Below, piece after piece: positions 47,281 to 59,808 of a stretch of 64,000 nt of DNA. The first letter of the stretch is position 1, and every line of letters begins with the position of its first letter. The notes under the pieces are model-generated. The model did no database searches, was not told the DNA's origin, and was given only the letters and a program-made list of their open reading frames with translations. The DNA lies in contig PDUO01000037.1 in NCBI GenBank assembly GCA_003008705.1, positions 242,467-306,466 of the forward strand, in the 5' to 3' direction. Position numbers and translations under genes: made by a program. The DNA comes from Pezicula radicicola (taxonomy: Eukaryota; Ascomycota; Leotiomycetes; Helotiales; Dermateaceae).

Positions 47281-49452
47281 CTAATAATTACTTAGTCTAT
47301 ATTCCTATATTAATAGAGTTATTAATTCTAGAGATATAGTAATAAAAGAAGACTTAATTTATAAGGATGATTTTAATATAGAAGAAGACTATTCTATATC
47401 TTCTATTATAGATAATATAGATAACTCTATAAGCTCTTCTAATACTAGTAATAATACTAGTAATATAGAAGAAGAAGAAGAAGAAGAAAAACGTCAAGAA
47501 CTAAGCAAAGATAAATTAGTCTATAGTTTACCGCCTTCTCCGGCACTAGCGGCCGACCCTATAAGGATAAATAGATCTATAAATAGATCTATTATAGACG
47601 ACGAATATAGTCTAGATGAATTAGACCCTAAATACATCTCTACGCCTAAGAAATCAAATATTGACTTACAGGGTCTAAATACCCTAAAGAGCCCTAAAGC
47701 TATAGAAGGCCTTAGTAAAGTCGGAAACTTCCCTTATAGGCTAGCTTCTATAGCCTATTTAGTATCTTTAAATAGGGGGAATAATAATTTTTATAATTTT
47801 TATAATATACTAGCTTATAATACTATATTAGAGTCTAAAAAAGAAGATTTAAATTATAATCTAGACTCTAATCGATAAGTTATACAAGATTATAATTCTA
47901 TATAAAAAGTTATAATTAAAAAGCTATAGAATTTTATATTTAAAGATCCTAAGATATACAATAAAGCTATAAATAGCCCTTATAGTAAATATTAGACTAA
48001 AGCTATATATAATAAACATAATTCCCTAAATATACAATATACTTAGGAAGAGGTAGATAGTACTAAAATACCTAATTAGAAACCTCTAAAAACTAGATAG
48101 GTTTATAAAACTAGGGAACTACTAAATGATTATATAGAGTTTAAAGCTAGATTTATAACTAAAGGATTTGAACAGCTATATAGTCTAGACTATATAGATA
48201 CCTTTACTAATATTATTAAACAAATAGCTTAGAAAATAGTCTTTATACTAGCTATATTATATAATTAGTATATATATAAAATGGATATAATTTCTACTTT
48301 TATATAAAGTAATATAGACCTACCTATATACTTAAAACAAGCCTTAGGATTTATTAANNNNNNNNNNNNNNNNNNNNNNNNNNNNNNNNNNNNNNNNNNN
48401 NNNNNNNNNNNNNNNNNNNNNNNNNNNNNNNNNNNNNNNNNNNNNNNNNNNNNNNNNNNNNNNNNNNNNNNNNNNNNNNNNNNNNNNNNNNNNNNNNNNN
48501 NNNNNNNNNNNNNNNNNNNNNNNNNNNNNNNNNNNNNNNNNNNNNNNNNNNNNNNNNNNNNNNNNNNNNNNNNNNNNNNNNNNNNNNNNNNNNNNNNNNN
48601 NNNNNNNNNNNNNNNNNNNNNNNNNNNNNNNNNNNNNNNNNNNNNNNNNNNNNNNNNNNNNNNNNNNNNNNNNNNNNNNNNNNNNNNNNNNNNNNNNNNN
48701 NNNNNNNNNNNNNNNNNNNNNNNNNNNNNNNNNNNNNNNNNNNNNNNNNNNNNNNNNNNNNNNNNNNNNNNNNNNNNNNNNNNNNNNNNNNNNNNNNNNN
48801 NNNNNNNNNNNNNNNNNNNNNNNNNNNNNNNNNNNNNNNNNNNNNNNNNNNNNNNNNNNNNNNNNNNNNNNNNNNNNNNNNNNNNNNNNNNNNNNNNNNN
48901 NNNNNNNNNNNNNNNNNNNNNNNNNNNNNNNNNNNNNNNNNNNNNNNNNNNNNNNNNNNNNNNNNNNNNNNNNNNNNNNNNNNNNNNNNNNNNNNNNNNN
49001 NNNNNNNNNNNNNNNNNNNNNNNNNNNNNNNNNNNNNNNNNNNNNNNNNNNNNNNNNNNNNNNNNNNNNNNNNNNNNNNNNNNNNNNNNNNNNNNNNNNN
49101 NNNNNNNNNNNNNNNNNNNNNNNNNNNNNNNNNNNNNNNNNNNNNNNNNNNNNNNNNNNNNNNNNNNNNNNNNNNNNNNNNNNNNNNNNNNNNNNNNNNN
49201 NNNNNNNNNNNNNNNNNNNNNNNNNNNNNNNNNNNNNNNNNNNNNNNNNNNNNNNNNNNNNNNNNNNNNNNNNNNNNNNNNNNNNNNNNNNNNNNNNCTA
49301 ACTAAGCTATTAAATAGAGTTAAGTTTATATACTTCCTAACTCTAATAGACTTTAATTAAGTACTATTATTTATTATATATATTATATATATATATATAT
49401 ATAGTACTAAAGCTCTTTATCTCTTAGTTTATTATAGTACTTATTAAGAGGG
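47281..49452 (+). mobile_element. Ty1/copia pol region, interrupted by assembly gap
   Basis: The left part encodes a poly-Glu stretch (near 47470), then copia integrase/RT linker-like sequence, then the reverse transcriptase ghost: EFKARFITKGFEQLY, DYIDTFTNII, YKMDIISTFI and DLPIYLKQALGFI (about 48130-48355), typical of Ty1/copia RT, with W positions as TAG. After the gap come the last codons of RNase H (LTKLLNRVKFIYFLT) and a short polypurine tract AAGAGGG right before the 3' LTR. A copia with pol in this orientation is certain; the element is dead. Confidence 0.88.
48358..49297. other. Assembly gap (940 N)
   Basis: Unknown bases inside the copia pol region, covering most of the reverse transcriptase and RNase H. 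Probably caused by the repeated, AT-rich sequence. Confidence 1.
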
Positions 49453-50162
49453 TGTATTGTATTATATAATATAATTATATACTATAAATACCCTGTAGCT
49501 ATAGTAACCTTTAGTAGTTACTAAAGCCCTATAATAATATTTACTACTTTCGTAAATAACTCTAGCTATATTAGTTACATAACCTTAGTTTCTATAATAT
49601 ATATTTCCTTATTAGGAATAGTATATATAGGACGCTAAACTAGCCAAATCGAATAGATAGGGAAGGAGAAAACTAAACTAGTAGTTTTCTAGTTATAAAC
49701 TAGTTTTTAGTTCGTAAGGAAAGACTACTTATTTAAGTAGGAATAGTGAGGTCTAATTAAGTAGACTAAATAAGGTAATTTATATAAACTACCTATTAGG
49801 GTAGTTTATACAACTATATATTTATAATATATATTTTATTTTATTTTATATTGTTTTATTTCATTAGTGTTTTAGAAGTAAAGTAAAGCTTTCCTAACTT
49901 AGTAGTTTATACGAACTAGTCTATACTAAATATAGTAGTCTTTACGACTAGCCTTTTGTATATAGATAGCCTCTCTTTCTTAGTAGATAGACATCTTCGA
50001 ATTTAAGTCTTTAGTTCTATATATTATTACCTCTTACTTATCTATCTAGTAACTCTGTTCGACGCTCCTCCTACCCTATATTTATAGTATACTTTAGGCT
50101 GTACCTACCCTACCCACCTACCTACCCTATTTCACCCTATACTTATAGTATATAACCTGATA
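49453..50162 (+). repeat. Copia-family 3' LTR (~710 bp)
   Basis: Follows the polypurine tract directly (GAGGG then TGTATTGTATTATATAATAT) and ends TATAACCTGATA. Its position fixes the LTR boundary for the whole family. Confidence 0.88.
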
Positions 50163-50690
50163 TTATTTCTAATTAGAAAGTATATAATATATAAACTAAG
50201 GTTATATAACTATTTTAACTAGAGTTATATATAAAAGTAATACTAGTAGTTATAAGGGACTATAGAGTATTATTATAGTATATAGTTATAAAATATAATA
50301 AAGAGAAGTAATATTTATACTTTAAAAAGTTATTGCTTAGATTTAAAATATTTTTAAAGTTAATAATTATAACTTTAAAAATAAAAACTATTAATAATTA
50401 ATAAAACTTAAAATTAAGTTTAATTATAGTATAATGTTTTTTAAAGTTATAATATTCTTATAAAGTATTACTATCTTTATATAATATTATATATAAAGTT
50501 ATAAAGGTTTTTAGCTTTTAGATAATTACTAATAAAAGGTATTATAACTAGAAAATAGACTTTCTTAGCGTAAAACTTATTAATAGTATTTGTCTCTATT
50601 TAGAGGAAATAATTAAGAACATTTTACCTTTTTATAGTAATACACAATGTAATTTTATATATAAATTAATTTAGGTCACTTCTACCTAAG
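50163..50690. repeat. AT-rich degraded repeat flank
   Basis: Strongly AT-rich, no frames, no matched family. It ends sharply near 50690, where composition returns to that of ordinary genes. Confidence 0.5.
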
Positions 50691-50906
50691 GGAATACTAG
50701 ATACCTTGGCACTGAAATCGAATTATATGGGCTCTGAAATCAAGTAGTATAGGCATTGCAATGACCACTAATTTAGTAAGCGCTTGGGACGGAGGACAAC
50801 CAATCAATCATGAGACGAATGGGGCGACAGACACCATCACCAAATTTCGGAAACACAGACTACCACCGCAAGATCTGTGATCATCTCGTAGCCAATGCAT
50901 ATCATA

Positions 50907-53900
50907 TCATATGTATTGCCTACAACGGACACTTCTGACACGGAGACAAAGAAGTGGGTTGGAGCCGAAATTTAACAAAAAGGATCTAAACGAGTATCTT
51001 AACCAATCGGGGTTCTTGTCAAAAGATATCAAGGCTGGATCTGATGCTTTGAAAGCATTGGTCGGCAAAATTAGTGATACTCTACAGAGTATCACCAAGT
51101 TTAACACTTTCTCAAAAGTTTTCGGCGCCACGATTGATTTGAAAGCATCCAAAGTCATGTAGGCACCAAACGAAACAACAGGCTACAATTTCACAGCAGC
51201 AAGGCTTAAAGCAGATCTTACAGAAGCCTCTACACCATTACAACTCCTCCTAGAGGGTGATGAGATCAAGCCGCAAGTCCTGACAATTAAGATAGAGCGG
51301 AACAACCTGGACCTCCATTTGTCGGCGGCTATTCGATCGAGCAATGATATGTTACTTGCTGTATCTGAAACGTTTGCGCTGACTATAAGACGACCAAATT
51401 TGAGAAACTTCTTAGCAGAGGCTGGCTTCAATGCCGACAAGACAAGCAAACTTTCCGTTGTTGCCATTTTCCCCTACGTTTTTGAGTGTTCTGAGAAAGC
51501 GGCTGGGCTTTTTAGTAGCATATTGCCATCTAAATTGCTTGACGTAGGATTAGCTATGTTTAAGCTCGACTTGGACCTGTCTGAAGTTAAATCTGAGGAT
51601 CAACCACTCGGTGGGTCCAAACACATAACGAGGCTGTACCTTCCATGCGAATTAGCTGTTCTTGATGGCAGTTTCAAACCAGTCATTAACCTTTCAGTCA
51701 TCAAAATATTACTTCAGAAAATCGCGTTTGATCTTGACCACCTGGGCACTACGGATGAGATGATAGGATTCACCGCTGCAGCAGAAGTTACAGCTGCTGG
51801 GAACCATAGCGCTAGAGGCGATGGAGTTAAGCTAGAAGTATAGGTTAATATGACTAATGCATTGTCTGAGATCAATTTTGTAGCTACAAAGTTGAAGTCT
51901 ACCTCGGATCTGGCTGGTCCTCTTTCGCCTGATGCCAACGAGCTACACAAGCTACCTGTACTATTCACGAAGTCTACCGGAGCTGGGGAGATTCTAAATC
52001 TGATTCTCTATTAAGCATCACATCTTCCAGCAGCGGAATTGGCTTCACAGTTCGCGAGGCTGGAAAAGGCTCTGGCAAATTCGAGCTGTCCACTATCTGG
52101 ATCAACGTAGTCTTCAACGACTGGAAACAATACCTTCCAGAAAAGTTCTTCTCAAGCAGCATTGATGACCATAAAATCAGAGTAAGCATTCAGAACCCTA
52201 TGCGAAAGACCAGAAGGGTCAAGGTAGAGGTCACATTTGGCGTCAAGTTCACGGCACAAAACGTTGATAGCACTGGCCAAAGTGAAAGGTGTTTCCACGC
52301 TGAATTTGTCACCCAGCCGACTGGATTATTATCTGATTACGACTTACGGCTGAGTCTTTCAAGCTTCGAAGGCATTAGCGTTACCGATGTAGCAAGTCTG
52401 GTAGGAATTGACCTCGATTTGAGCTTGAAAGATTACATTCCTCTGCTTCATGATGCCTTGGCCAAGATCAAAGTCCAGGATCTATTCATTGGAGTTGAGC
52501 GCATGGAAAATGCGACAGCCATATCAGATCGGTCGATCCTGCTACGTGTGGAGAATATTACATTGATCAAAGACAAGTTCAACCTCGTTGATATGGAGAC
52601 ATCTGTAGCAATGGTCCAAGCTGGTTTACTAAATAGCCATGACAAAGCTCAATTCTATATAACAAAGCTGGGCCAGTATATGGGAGTGGAATATTCAACC
52701 CCTATAAAAATGGTGCCAGGTTATATTAAAGGCGCCTCTCCACAAGGACTTTCGCTATCAAAAAATGTCGATTCTATAGATGTGCCCCTACAAGACTTGC
52801 AGGACATTCCAGTCATCGGAGACATTATCAATATCAAGCTTGTCAAATTTGACATCGGATTCGGCTACAAAGTTCTGACGAAGTCGACACAACAGAATGC
52901 TGATGCGAAGGACGAGTCTTCCCAGAATGATGAAATTGATGAGAGCCTTTCAGTATTCGGTGCAGATGCAGAGTTCAAGGAAGATGAGATTTCGTTCGGA
53001 AGTATAAAGTCCATGGACATTTCTTTCTCATTCAACTGGATGAGCAGCAGGAATCCACTTTCCGGGAGTAAAAGCATCTATACCTTCACAGCAAGAACGA
53101 TCCTGCCTGGCGACAATCTTGTAGCCTGAGTGCTCTACAACTCAGCTTTCCATTCGTTGCAAATAGAGATATTACCTGTAGCTGGAAGACCGTAGCTGAT
53201 TTACTGCGAAGCACCTTGCCTTAGGATGTGGCAGATACTTTCACTCCTGTTGTCGGAAATCTCGTGCTAGATCAAGCAGGTCTCCTACTCGATGTCAACG
53301 ACAAGAAGGTGAACTAATTTAAGATCAATTTTAGTCAAGCTGGAACGCTTGAGCAAGAGCAGACATTAGATAGCGCTATTGAAATAGCGGGCTTGAAAGT
53401 GAGCTATCGAAGAGGTCAGTTAGAGAAAGAATCAATTAAACATGGTGGGTCTGAAAAGGACACAAAAGATCTTGCCGTGCCAACTACATCTGTCACTGGA
53501 AAAAAGGTTGCGGATAATAAATAATAAATCTAGCAAAGTCGAACAACATGAATCCATTTAACTTGTCACGCCAAATGATACTTCGGCTAAACCTAGCGCT
53601 CGAGAGCTTGCCATAAAGGACCTTACCAAGACCGTCTTCCTCATCGATGGCATAATCGCTTTCAATGACCCGAAAGCCGACATTTACTTCATTTATATCT
53701 CCAGCACGACTCCAGATGCAAGTAAAATCATGGCATCGATCAAGTCTGTTGATAATAAAGCCTTGTCCTTGAGAAATTTCCTGGATCTTGTAGACATCAA
53801 GGACCTCAAAGCTCCCAAGCCTAAAAGAGCTCCGAACGTCCTAGACATTCAAGTGACGAAAGCAGAGGCGGTTGTTAGTATAGCGAAGAAAGCGAATTCT

Positions 53901-56030
53901 GCAAAGGCTCCTAATAACTTTAGCCAGCCTAGAAGCTAACTTCAGCCAGCACCTGCGAAGACATCCCCTTCCTGATTTAATTTAGACAGCTTAGATGTCA
54001 TCATAGAGAATAAAGGGCCCTTTGACATCCTAGAGGGCGACCAAAGATCACTTTATACAAAGTGTTCTTGCAAGTGACGTACTCTGGGGAAACAAAAAAA
54101 GCCGATGGAATTCTGTATGGCGCCATGACTATCTCAACACATCTCTTAGAAGTCGAGTCCCGCAAGGACGACAAGTCCGATGACATGGAATTTGCAGGCA
54201 AGTTTACAAAAGACTCACTGGCAAACAAGAGCTTGGATTTCTCTAAATTACAGACAAGTTCTTGGCTTCAAAGGCCGATCTAGCTTCTGGTGGCGATGCG
54301 AAGCAGGAATACTAGTTTCCAAGCGAAGTCGACTTACCGAAGGACAAATCCATGCTCGAGGCAAGTTTCGTGTTCTCACCAGGCAAATCGCTATTAGTGT
54401 CCGCTTCCATGAAGCAGCCATGGAAAGGAAGCTTCAATGGCCTTGAGACCAATGTAGAAGAGCTCAACGGTCGGCTAAAGATAGTCAAGCCCGCAGCTAC
54501 GCCAGCACCCACAAGTGGTGCCAGCAGGGAGTAAATCATACGAGACAGAGCTTCGCCTATACGGAAAGTTACTACTGGGAAACTTCGTCAGCTCAGAAGC
54601 AGCTCTGGACATATCACCAGGCAAGTCTAGCATATTCACAGCTTTGATCCGAAAACAAGATGACAAGTCGGGTGACATCGCGTCGCTCGCTGGAAAGCTG
54701 TCCATGGACGAAAATAATCAGTGGTCTGAGTTGACAAAGAATGCGAAATCACTTGCCTTCAATAATGCTTGCCTTCTCTACATCGACTTCACAGCTCGTA
54801 AGCCGATTGCTGCTGGCCAGCCAGATGGCTACGGCTCAGGAATTCTGCTTGCTAAACGACTAGCTGCAAAACAAGGTCAAGAGAAAGCAGAGTATGGATT
54901 CTTATTTGCTTTGTCTGTGGATAATGTGGATGCGATCCTCCCATCGCTTAAAAACTACGTGTCGAATACTTTCCACATTCGAAGAACAGCAGTGAGACTT
55001 CTGACTTACGAAACAAGTCTCAAAGAGCTGCAGAATGAGCTGAAGACTGCAGTCACTGCTGCGCAGAACATGAAAGGTGCAGCAAAGACAGAACAAGATT
55101 CTAAGGATGTCGAGATAAGCAACAAAGCCCACGAGCTTGAAAGTATCGATGCGATCTCTGGTGAGAAATTGGACACGTTAAAAGCCTGGCGCATGGTTCT
55201 TTGCGGAGATTATCCTTGGGCAAGATAACAATGGCGAGATAGGGTCTAGTGTCGCTCAACTCGCAGCAGATTCGAATGGCTCAAACATTGTATTGTTTGC
55301 AGCTGTCAGCCAAACTCCAGCGGGCACGTCCTACTCGGTTGTCATTAACAATTTGCCTTTCCTCGAAGGTCACGTAAAGCTCGTCTTTGCCAGTGGAAAA
55401 TATGTCCCTGGCAATGCTTCCAAGAATGCGTCACTATCGCTGGAGTTTAATGCTAATGTCGCAGTCACTAGTCTATCGAAGAATCCATTGAACTTCAAGT
55501 TGAAGGTCAAGGTACTGAAAGACATCACAGAGCTCTTGGTTCGAACAGATGTTGCTAGTGTCGCTTTAACAAACCCGTTCGATGACATGTTCAATGCCGC
55601 ACTTACAGATTTGACATTGATCTAAACATTCAGAGAATTTCAAGCCTACTGGAGTTTTGCTTTCTTGGAATGATCCACAAAACGCGACTCTACCTGTCAA
55701 TGACCTGCACTCCAAGTTACTCTCGACCGGGGAAAGTAGTGCACCGACCTGGCCAGATTCATAGCCCAACTTCAAGTTCGAATCCGCTCTGATTTACTAC
55801 ATTTCTGTTGAAAACAAGACCATTAAATATGGCACAAGAGATCTTTCGTCTGGTTACCATCTATCAGCATCTGCCACAAGTCGCAAACGCAATTCCGGAA
55901 TTGTGCCAACTTCCGACACTTTGGCGCCACGAGAGTACCCTTCGTGATGCTATTCTGAAAGTACCTAAGCACCGAGTCCTCATCGCTGTCCTTCCACCCG
56001 AGGTAATCCATCTAGAGGCGTGCCATAAGT
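50907..56030 (+). pseudogene. Decayed gene for a very large repetitive protein, family not recognised
   Basis: About 5 kb with coding-like composition on the plus strand, broken into many frames: 50911-51160, 51184-51843, 51844-52015, 52200-53129, 53730-53939, 54062-54280, 54352-54534, 54515-55228, 55293-55625 and 55808-56030. Some breaks are single stops in a continuing frame (TAG at 51841, TAA near 52013, TAG near 53221, TAA near 53317) where CAG or CAA would restore sense; others are frameshifts. The protein alternates strand-like segments ending in Lys/Asp/Ser with blocks such as SPGKS (near 54375 and 54620), suggesting a chain of similar domains; a helical LKELQNELKTAVTAAQNMKG stretch lies near 55020. 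No signal peptide or known catalytic motif seen. It resembles the large multi-domain fungal proteins of unknown function only in style. Confidence 0.75.
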
Positions 56031-56217
56031 GATCCTTTAAGCCCGTATGCTGGACATCCACGCCCTTCGAGAAGCCCTTCAGAACGGGCACCGTAGTGTT
56101 GACGTAGATCAGCAAATCGCTCGGCGTGTGTGGGAGCTGGCACACCCAACGTTAGATCAGTACTAGCACATATATGGTGGGCATAGGAACAGGAGATGGG
56201 AATGCGAGTATACAGAC

Positions 56218-56609
56218 CAGTGTTGCTAACAATATAAACAAAACGATATTAGAAATCCAATATCGTTTTATTTACGATATAGGAACTTCTATACTATATT
56301 GCTAATATAAACAATATCGTTATATAATTCTAAGTAATTCTAACTCTATGTTAACTATCTTATCCCCTATAATTTCAGGCCTATATAGGAGCCCATTTTA
56401 AAGCCTATATAAGAGCCTAACTTTAAGTTTATGATTTAGGGAATGGAATAACTATTTCCTGGCCTATTATGTGTAGTTCTAGCTAATTAGAGGCTTAGTA
56501 TAGGATATTATAATATAATAATATACTAGCAATATAGGTACTCTTATGTCATATCATATTGCCTATATTGCTAGTGAAACAGTATATCGTCATATTGTTA
56601 GCAACACTG
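56218..56609. mobile_element. hAT-type MITE, 392 bp, with perfect 8-bp target duplication
   Basis: Ends are CAGTGTTGCTAACAATAT and its exact reverse complement ATATTGTTAGCAACACTG. The 8 bases ATACAGAC lie directly outside both ends (56210-56217 and 56610-56617). An 8-bp duplication with CAG...CTG ends is the mark of hAT elements. Inside are further copies of ATATCGT-type subterminal motifs and no coding frame, so it is non-autonomous. Confidence 0.92.
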
Positions 56610-56617
56610 ATACAGAC

Positions 56618-57944
56618 CACCATGTTGGATCTTAGAATCAGATCTGGGAATCAGATCGTGGGACGGGATATGGAGAAGAGGACGAGGATGTCAATGTGGA
56701 AGGATAATTCACAGATGGGCAGGACAGGACGCGCACAGATATAGGAAAATGGTGCTCATTGTAGACACTTCTCTATCTCGAAATGCTGCAAAACAACAAG
56801 GGGCCATTTGCAGCATCGAATCATGTCGCACGTAACCTCGAAGAATTATTTCTTCAGTTCGGCCTTCATATCTATTGCAGTGCCTTTTTCATATCTTTGT
56901 GAACTTCGTGTTTTACATATGTCAAGCTTTGGAAGCATCATCTCTTCGACTTCATCTTCATCTAAGTTCAACTCCATCTTCAACAACTTCAACTCAGCGT
57001 CAGTAGATTCAAGGTTCAACTCAGCTTCATTAACCTAGCTTCAGCAGGGTCAGCTCATCTTCAACTACAGCTTTCAACTCATCCTCAGAGATAAGAGCGA
57101 GAAGAGGGACAAAAGCATAGAGAGGGAGACAAGGATAGTCCAGATAGAAAGGGGGAGGGAGTTAATAAGTAAAAGATGAGATGAATGAGAAATTAGGAGA
57201 TTGAAAAATGTGAATAGGCGTAGGCATAGCGTAGGAATGTGTGAGCCGATTTAGTCACCACGTGTCGGGGTATATCCTCATTTTGGCCACATATTTGCCT
57301 TTTTCTCGTTCTAACAATTCGGTCGGGCCTTTTTGTTTTTAGACATGTACGCGACGCGCAATCTGCCGTTGCATTGCATCTAGAATGCATGCCCTATTTT
57401 ATATGGTATGGTTTTTTTCTTCTTCAGGCTTCACCGACTTCTCCGGAGATCTCTAATGTGCTCGAGAGTTCGTTTTGTGTTTGTATTACCGCTGATATAG
57501 AGGTGAATTTCGAGGCACTATTCCCGATTAGGTTTGTATCGCTTTTCGACCACAAAGCTATGGCTTCAAGTTCTTGATTTTAGTAACTACAATACAACAT
57601 ACTTTTGAACCGGAATTCGACGCAACCCCCCGTTTATTCCTCCTTCTATTCCTTTATCATCTTTCTCCTAGGTACCTCTAGCACCTTTCTTATCCATATT
57701 ATTTTCTTTTGATGTTTGCATTTTGTATCGGCTTTTATTCCTCTTTATTATTTTCCTATTTTTTCTACTCCTTCCTTTAGCACCTAACCTGCCCTATTGT
57801 CTCCCTTTAACACAAGGAACACTTGGTCGTTCTATCATTTACTTCATTTTACTTTGATCTATCTATCTCTTTCTACTATGTAATCAATCTAGTACTTAAA
57901 TCCGATCAAGCTACTCCCTCTTCTACTCCTTTTCTCCTTGTATC
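56618..57944. other. Intergenic with imperfect TTCAACTC-type repeats
   Basis: No supported gene. An imperfect repeat of CTTCAACTC/CTTCATC units spans about 56950-57085. A 67-codon frame at 57374-57577 and several others have no family features. Confidence 0.45.
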
Positions 57945-58099
57945 ATGCATAGTACACCACTTCTGCGTTCACAACTCTGCCTTCTTACTTCTTATCAATC
58001 CTTCCGAAACATCATCGCAATTCCAGTTATTCGAATTGCAAGAACCAACCCACCACTCAGAAGCCAGAAGCCAGAAGCAACAACTAACAGCACACACCT

Positions 58100-59750
58100 C
58101 TTCATGTCGTTTCAACTGGACCCTCAAAACAGAAGGAATACTCATCAAGTTTCTGAAGAAATGGGACAACAGAATGAACACTGGTATCAAGACTAAGAAC
58201 AAAAGGCAAAATAACGATACCGATTACAATGAGGATGGTGAGAGTGCGAATTAGGAGGATGAGAATATGGCATCAAGGGCACTTGCTCTCGATATGAAGA
58301 TACCGGATTTGATGTCTCTTTTCCAACGTTTGGAATGTGATGCTGTAATACCGGGGAAGCCGAAGACCCGGCCGGGGAAAGGGGCGGGGAAGGCGGCGTT
58401 GCCGGTTGTTGCCGGGAAGGCGAAGGACAAGACGAGGAGTTCGAGGAGGGGGGGAGGGACGACGACGGAGGGGGATGTGGATGATGTGGATGATGTGGAG
58501 TTGCAGGGTCAGGAGGGCGATGATGGTAAGAATCCTCCTGACTTGGACTTGACTTGGACTTGGAGTTCGAGAAGGAAATGGAGTTACTTCAGGGTAGTGA
58601 GGAGACTCCGACTCCAACTCCAACGCGTCAGAACAAGGAAACCATCGACAGCAGGAACAGTAATAGGTCCTTGCCAGTACCGACAATGATCTCTAGGTCT
58701 CCTTATCATTGTCGGCATTCGACTTTCTCCTTGGACTTTCCTTTTTTGGCTTCTAGGACAAAGAGCCTTACTACTTTTGCGATTGGGAACAAGATAGGAG
58801 AGGGGAAGGAAGACGATAAGGTGGAGAAGGTATGGAGGTTGCGTAATATTCTTCTATATTCTTGTTTTTCTCTTTCTTTCTTTCTTTCTTTCTTTCTTTA
58901 TGTTTCTAATAACTTAGATTGGGATTTTGCTTCGGATTTTTCATTTTATTTTGCTGCTCACCGTACGACTCCTCACTGACTCCCACGCAAGTAGTAACAA
59001 CTCCACTAACTAGTCTTGCGAAAAAGAAAACCAGGAAAAAAGGAGAGGGGGAAAGCAAAAAACTTAGCTAACAAAATTAAAGAAACAGGAACAATTAAAC
59101 GATATCTTGGAAATCGAAATCAAAGGGGACGAGGGTCTTGTTGATGCGCGGTTGAATGAAGCGGCCGATTATAGTACTCGATTGTTACAGAGATGTGATA
59201 ATTTAGTCGAGGGACGCATAAGTTATAATCTTTTCTTTTCTTTTCTTTCTCTCTTTGCATTCTACCGCGTAAAATGCTACTGCTGCCTATGCAACAGCAC
59301 TCCCTAAGTACATATAAAAAAAAAGGGGGGGGGAACAGTAAAATATATAACTCCAACATAGTGCCTTTGTACCTTTGTAAAGACTTGTTGCTATAGTTGT
59401 TACAGCTATTTTTGTTTCTAAACTCAACTATTATTCCAACCAACTTAAACTCTAAATTATTTATTTATTTATATAACAATCACTTTTGCTCTCATTCCCC
59501 TCACCAAGCGCAGAAGCAGATCCAATTGTTCCCACCTCTCTCAATTTCTTCTCAAAAATAATAATAAACAAAAATAAACTACTCGCATAGCGAACAAGGC
59601 AAGACAAACCAGGACCGGATAGAAGATTCTCTACAGGAGAAACTCCACGAAAATGAAGGCAGGATCATCGACCTTAAAGCGGACCTTACCATAGTAGAGT
59701 TGAGGGTAGCCGAACTAGAACAAATGCTAATACCTGTTCGTAGGTAGGCG
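58100..59750 (+). pseudogene. Possible coiled-coil protein gene, broken or mis-modelled
   Basis: Several coding-like pieces in one direction: KFLKKWDNRMNTGIK... up to a TAG at 58252; the same frame resumes at 58255 (EDENMASRALALDMKIPDLM) through a Lys/Gly-rich and acidic part to about 58550. There a TTGGAC/TTGAC short repeat shifts the useful frame (DLEFEKEMELLQGS). Later pieces are helical: KLKKQEQLNDILEIEIKGDE with ARLNEAADYSTRLLQRCDNL (about 59065-59215) and DSLQEKLHENEGRIIDLKAD with VAELEQML (about 59620-59740). They could be exons of one coiled-coil gene or a pseudogene. Family not recognised; exon borders not resolved. Confidence 0.4.
58866..58898. repeat. (TTTC)n microsatellite
   Basis: About eight TTTC units in a row; a simple repeat between coding-like pieces of the doubtful coiled-coil gene. 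Confidence 0.9.
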
Positions 59751-59808
59751 GCACATAAGACTTTAAACTATTTAGCTTAACTAAGGCCCTTACAGAAACG
59801 TTTAGGTA

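Noticed and set aside
47154..47339. 61-codon frame at an LTR 3' end
   Set aside because: Chance frame across the LTR border; not conserved in sister copies.
58273..58686. 137-codon minus-strand frame
   Set aside because: Antisense to the GC-rich, acidic/Lys-rich coding-like stretch; Arg/Pro-rich shadow composition.
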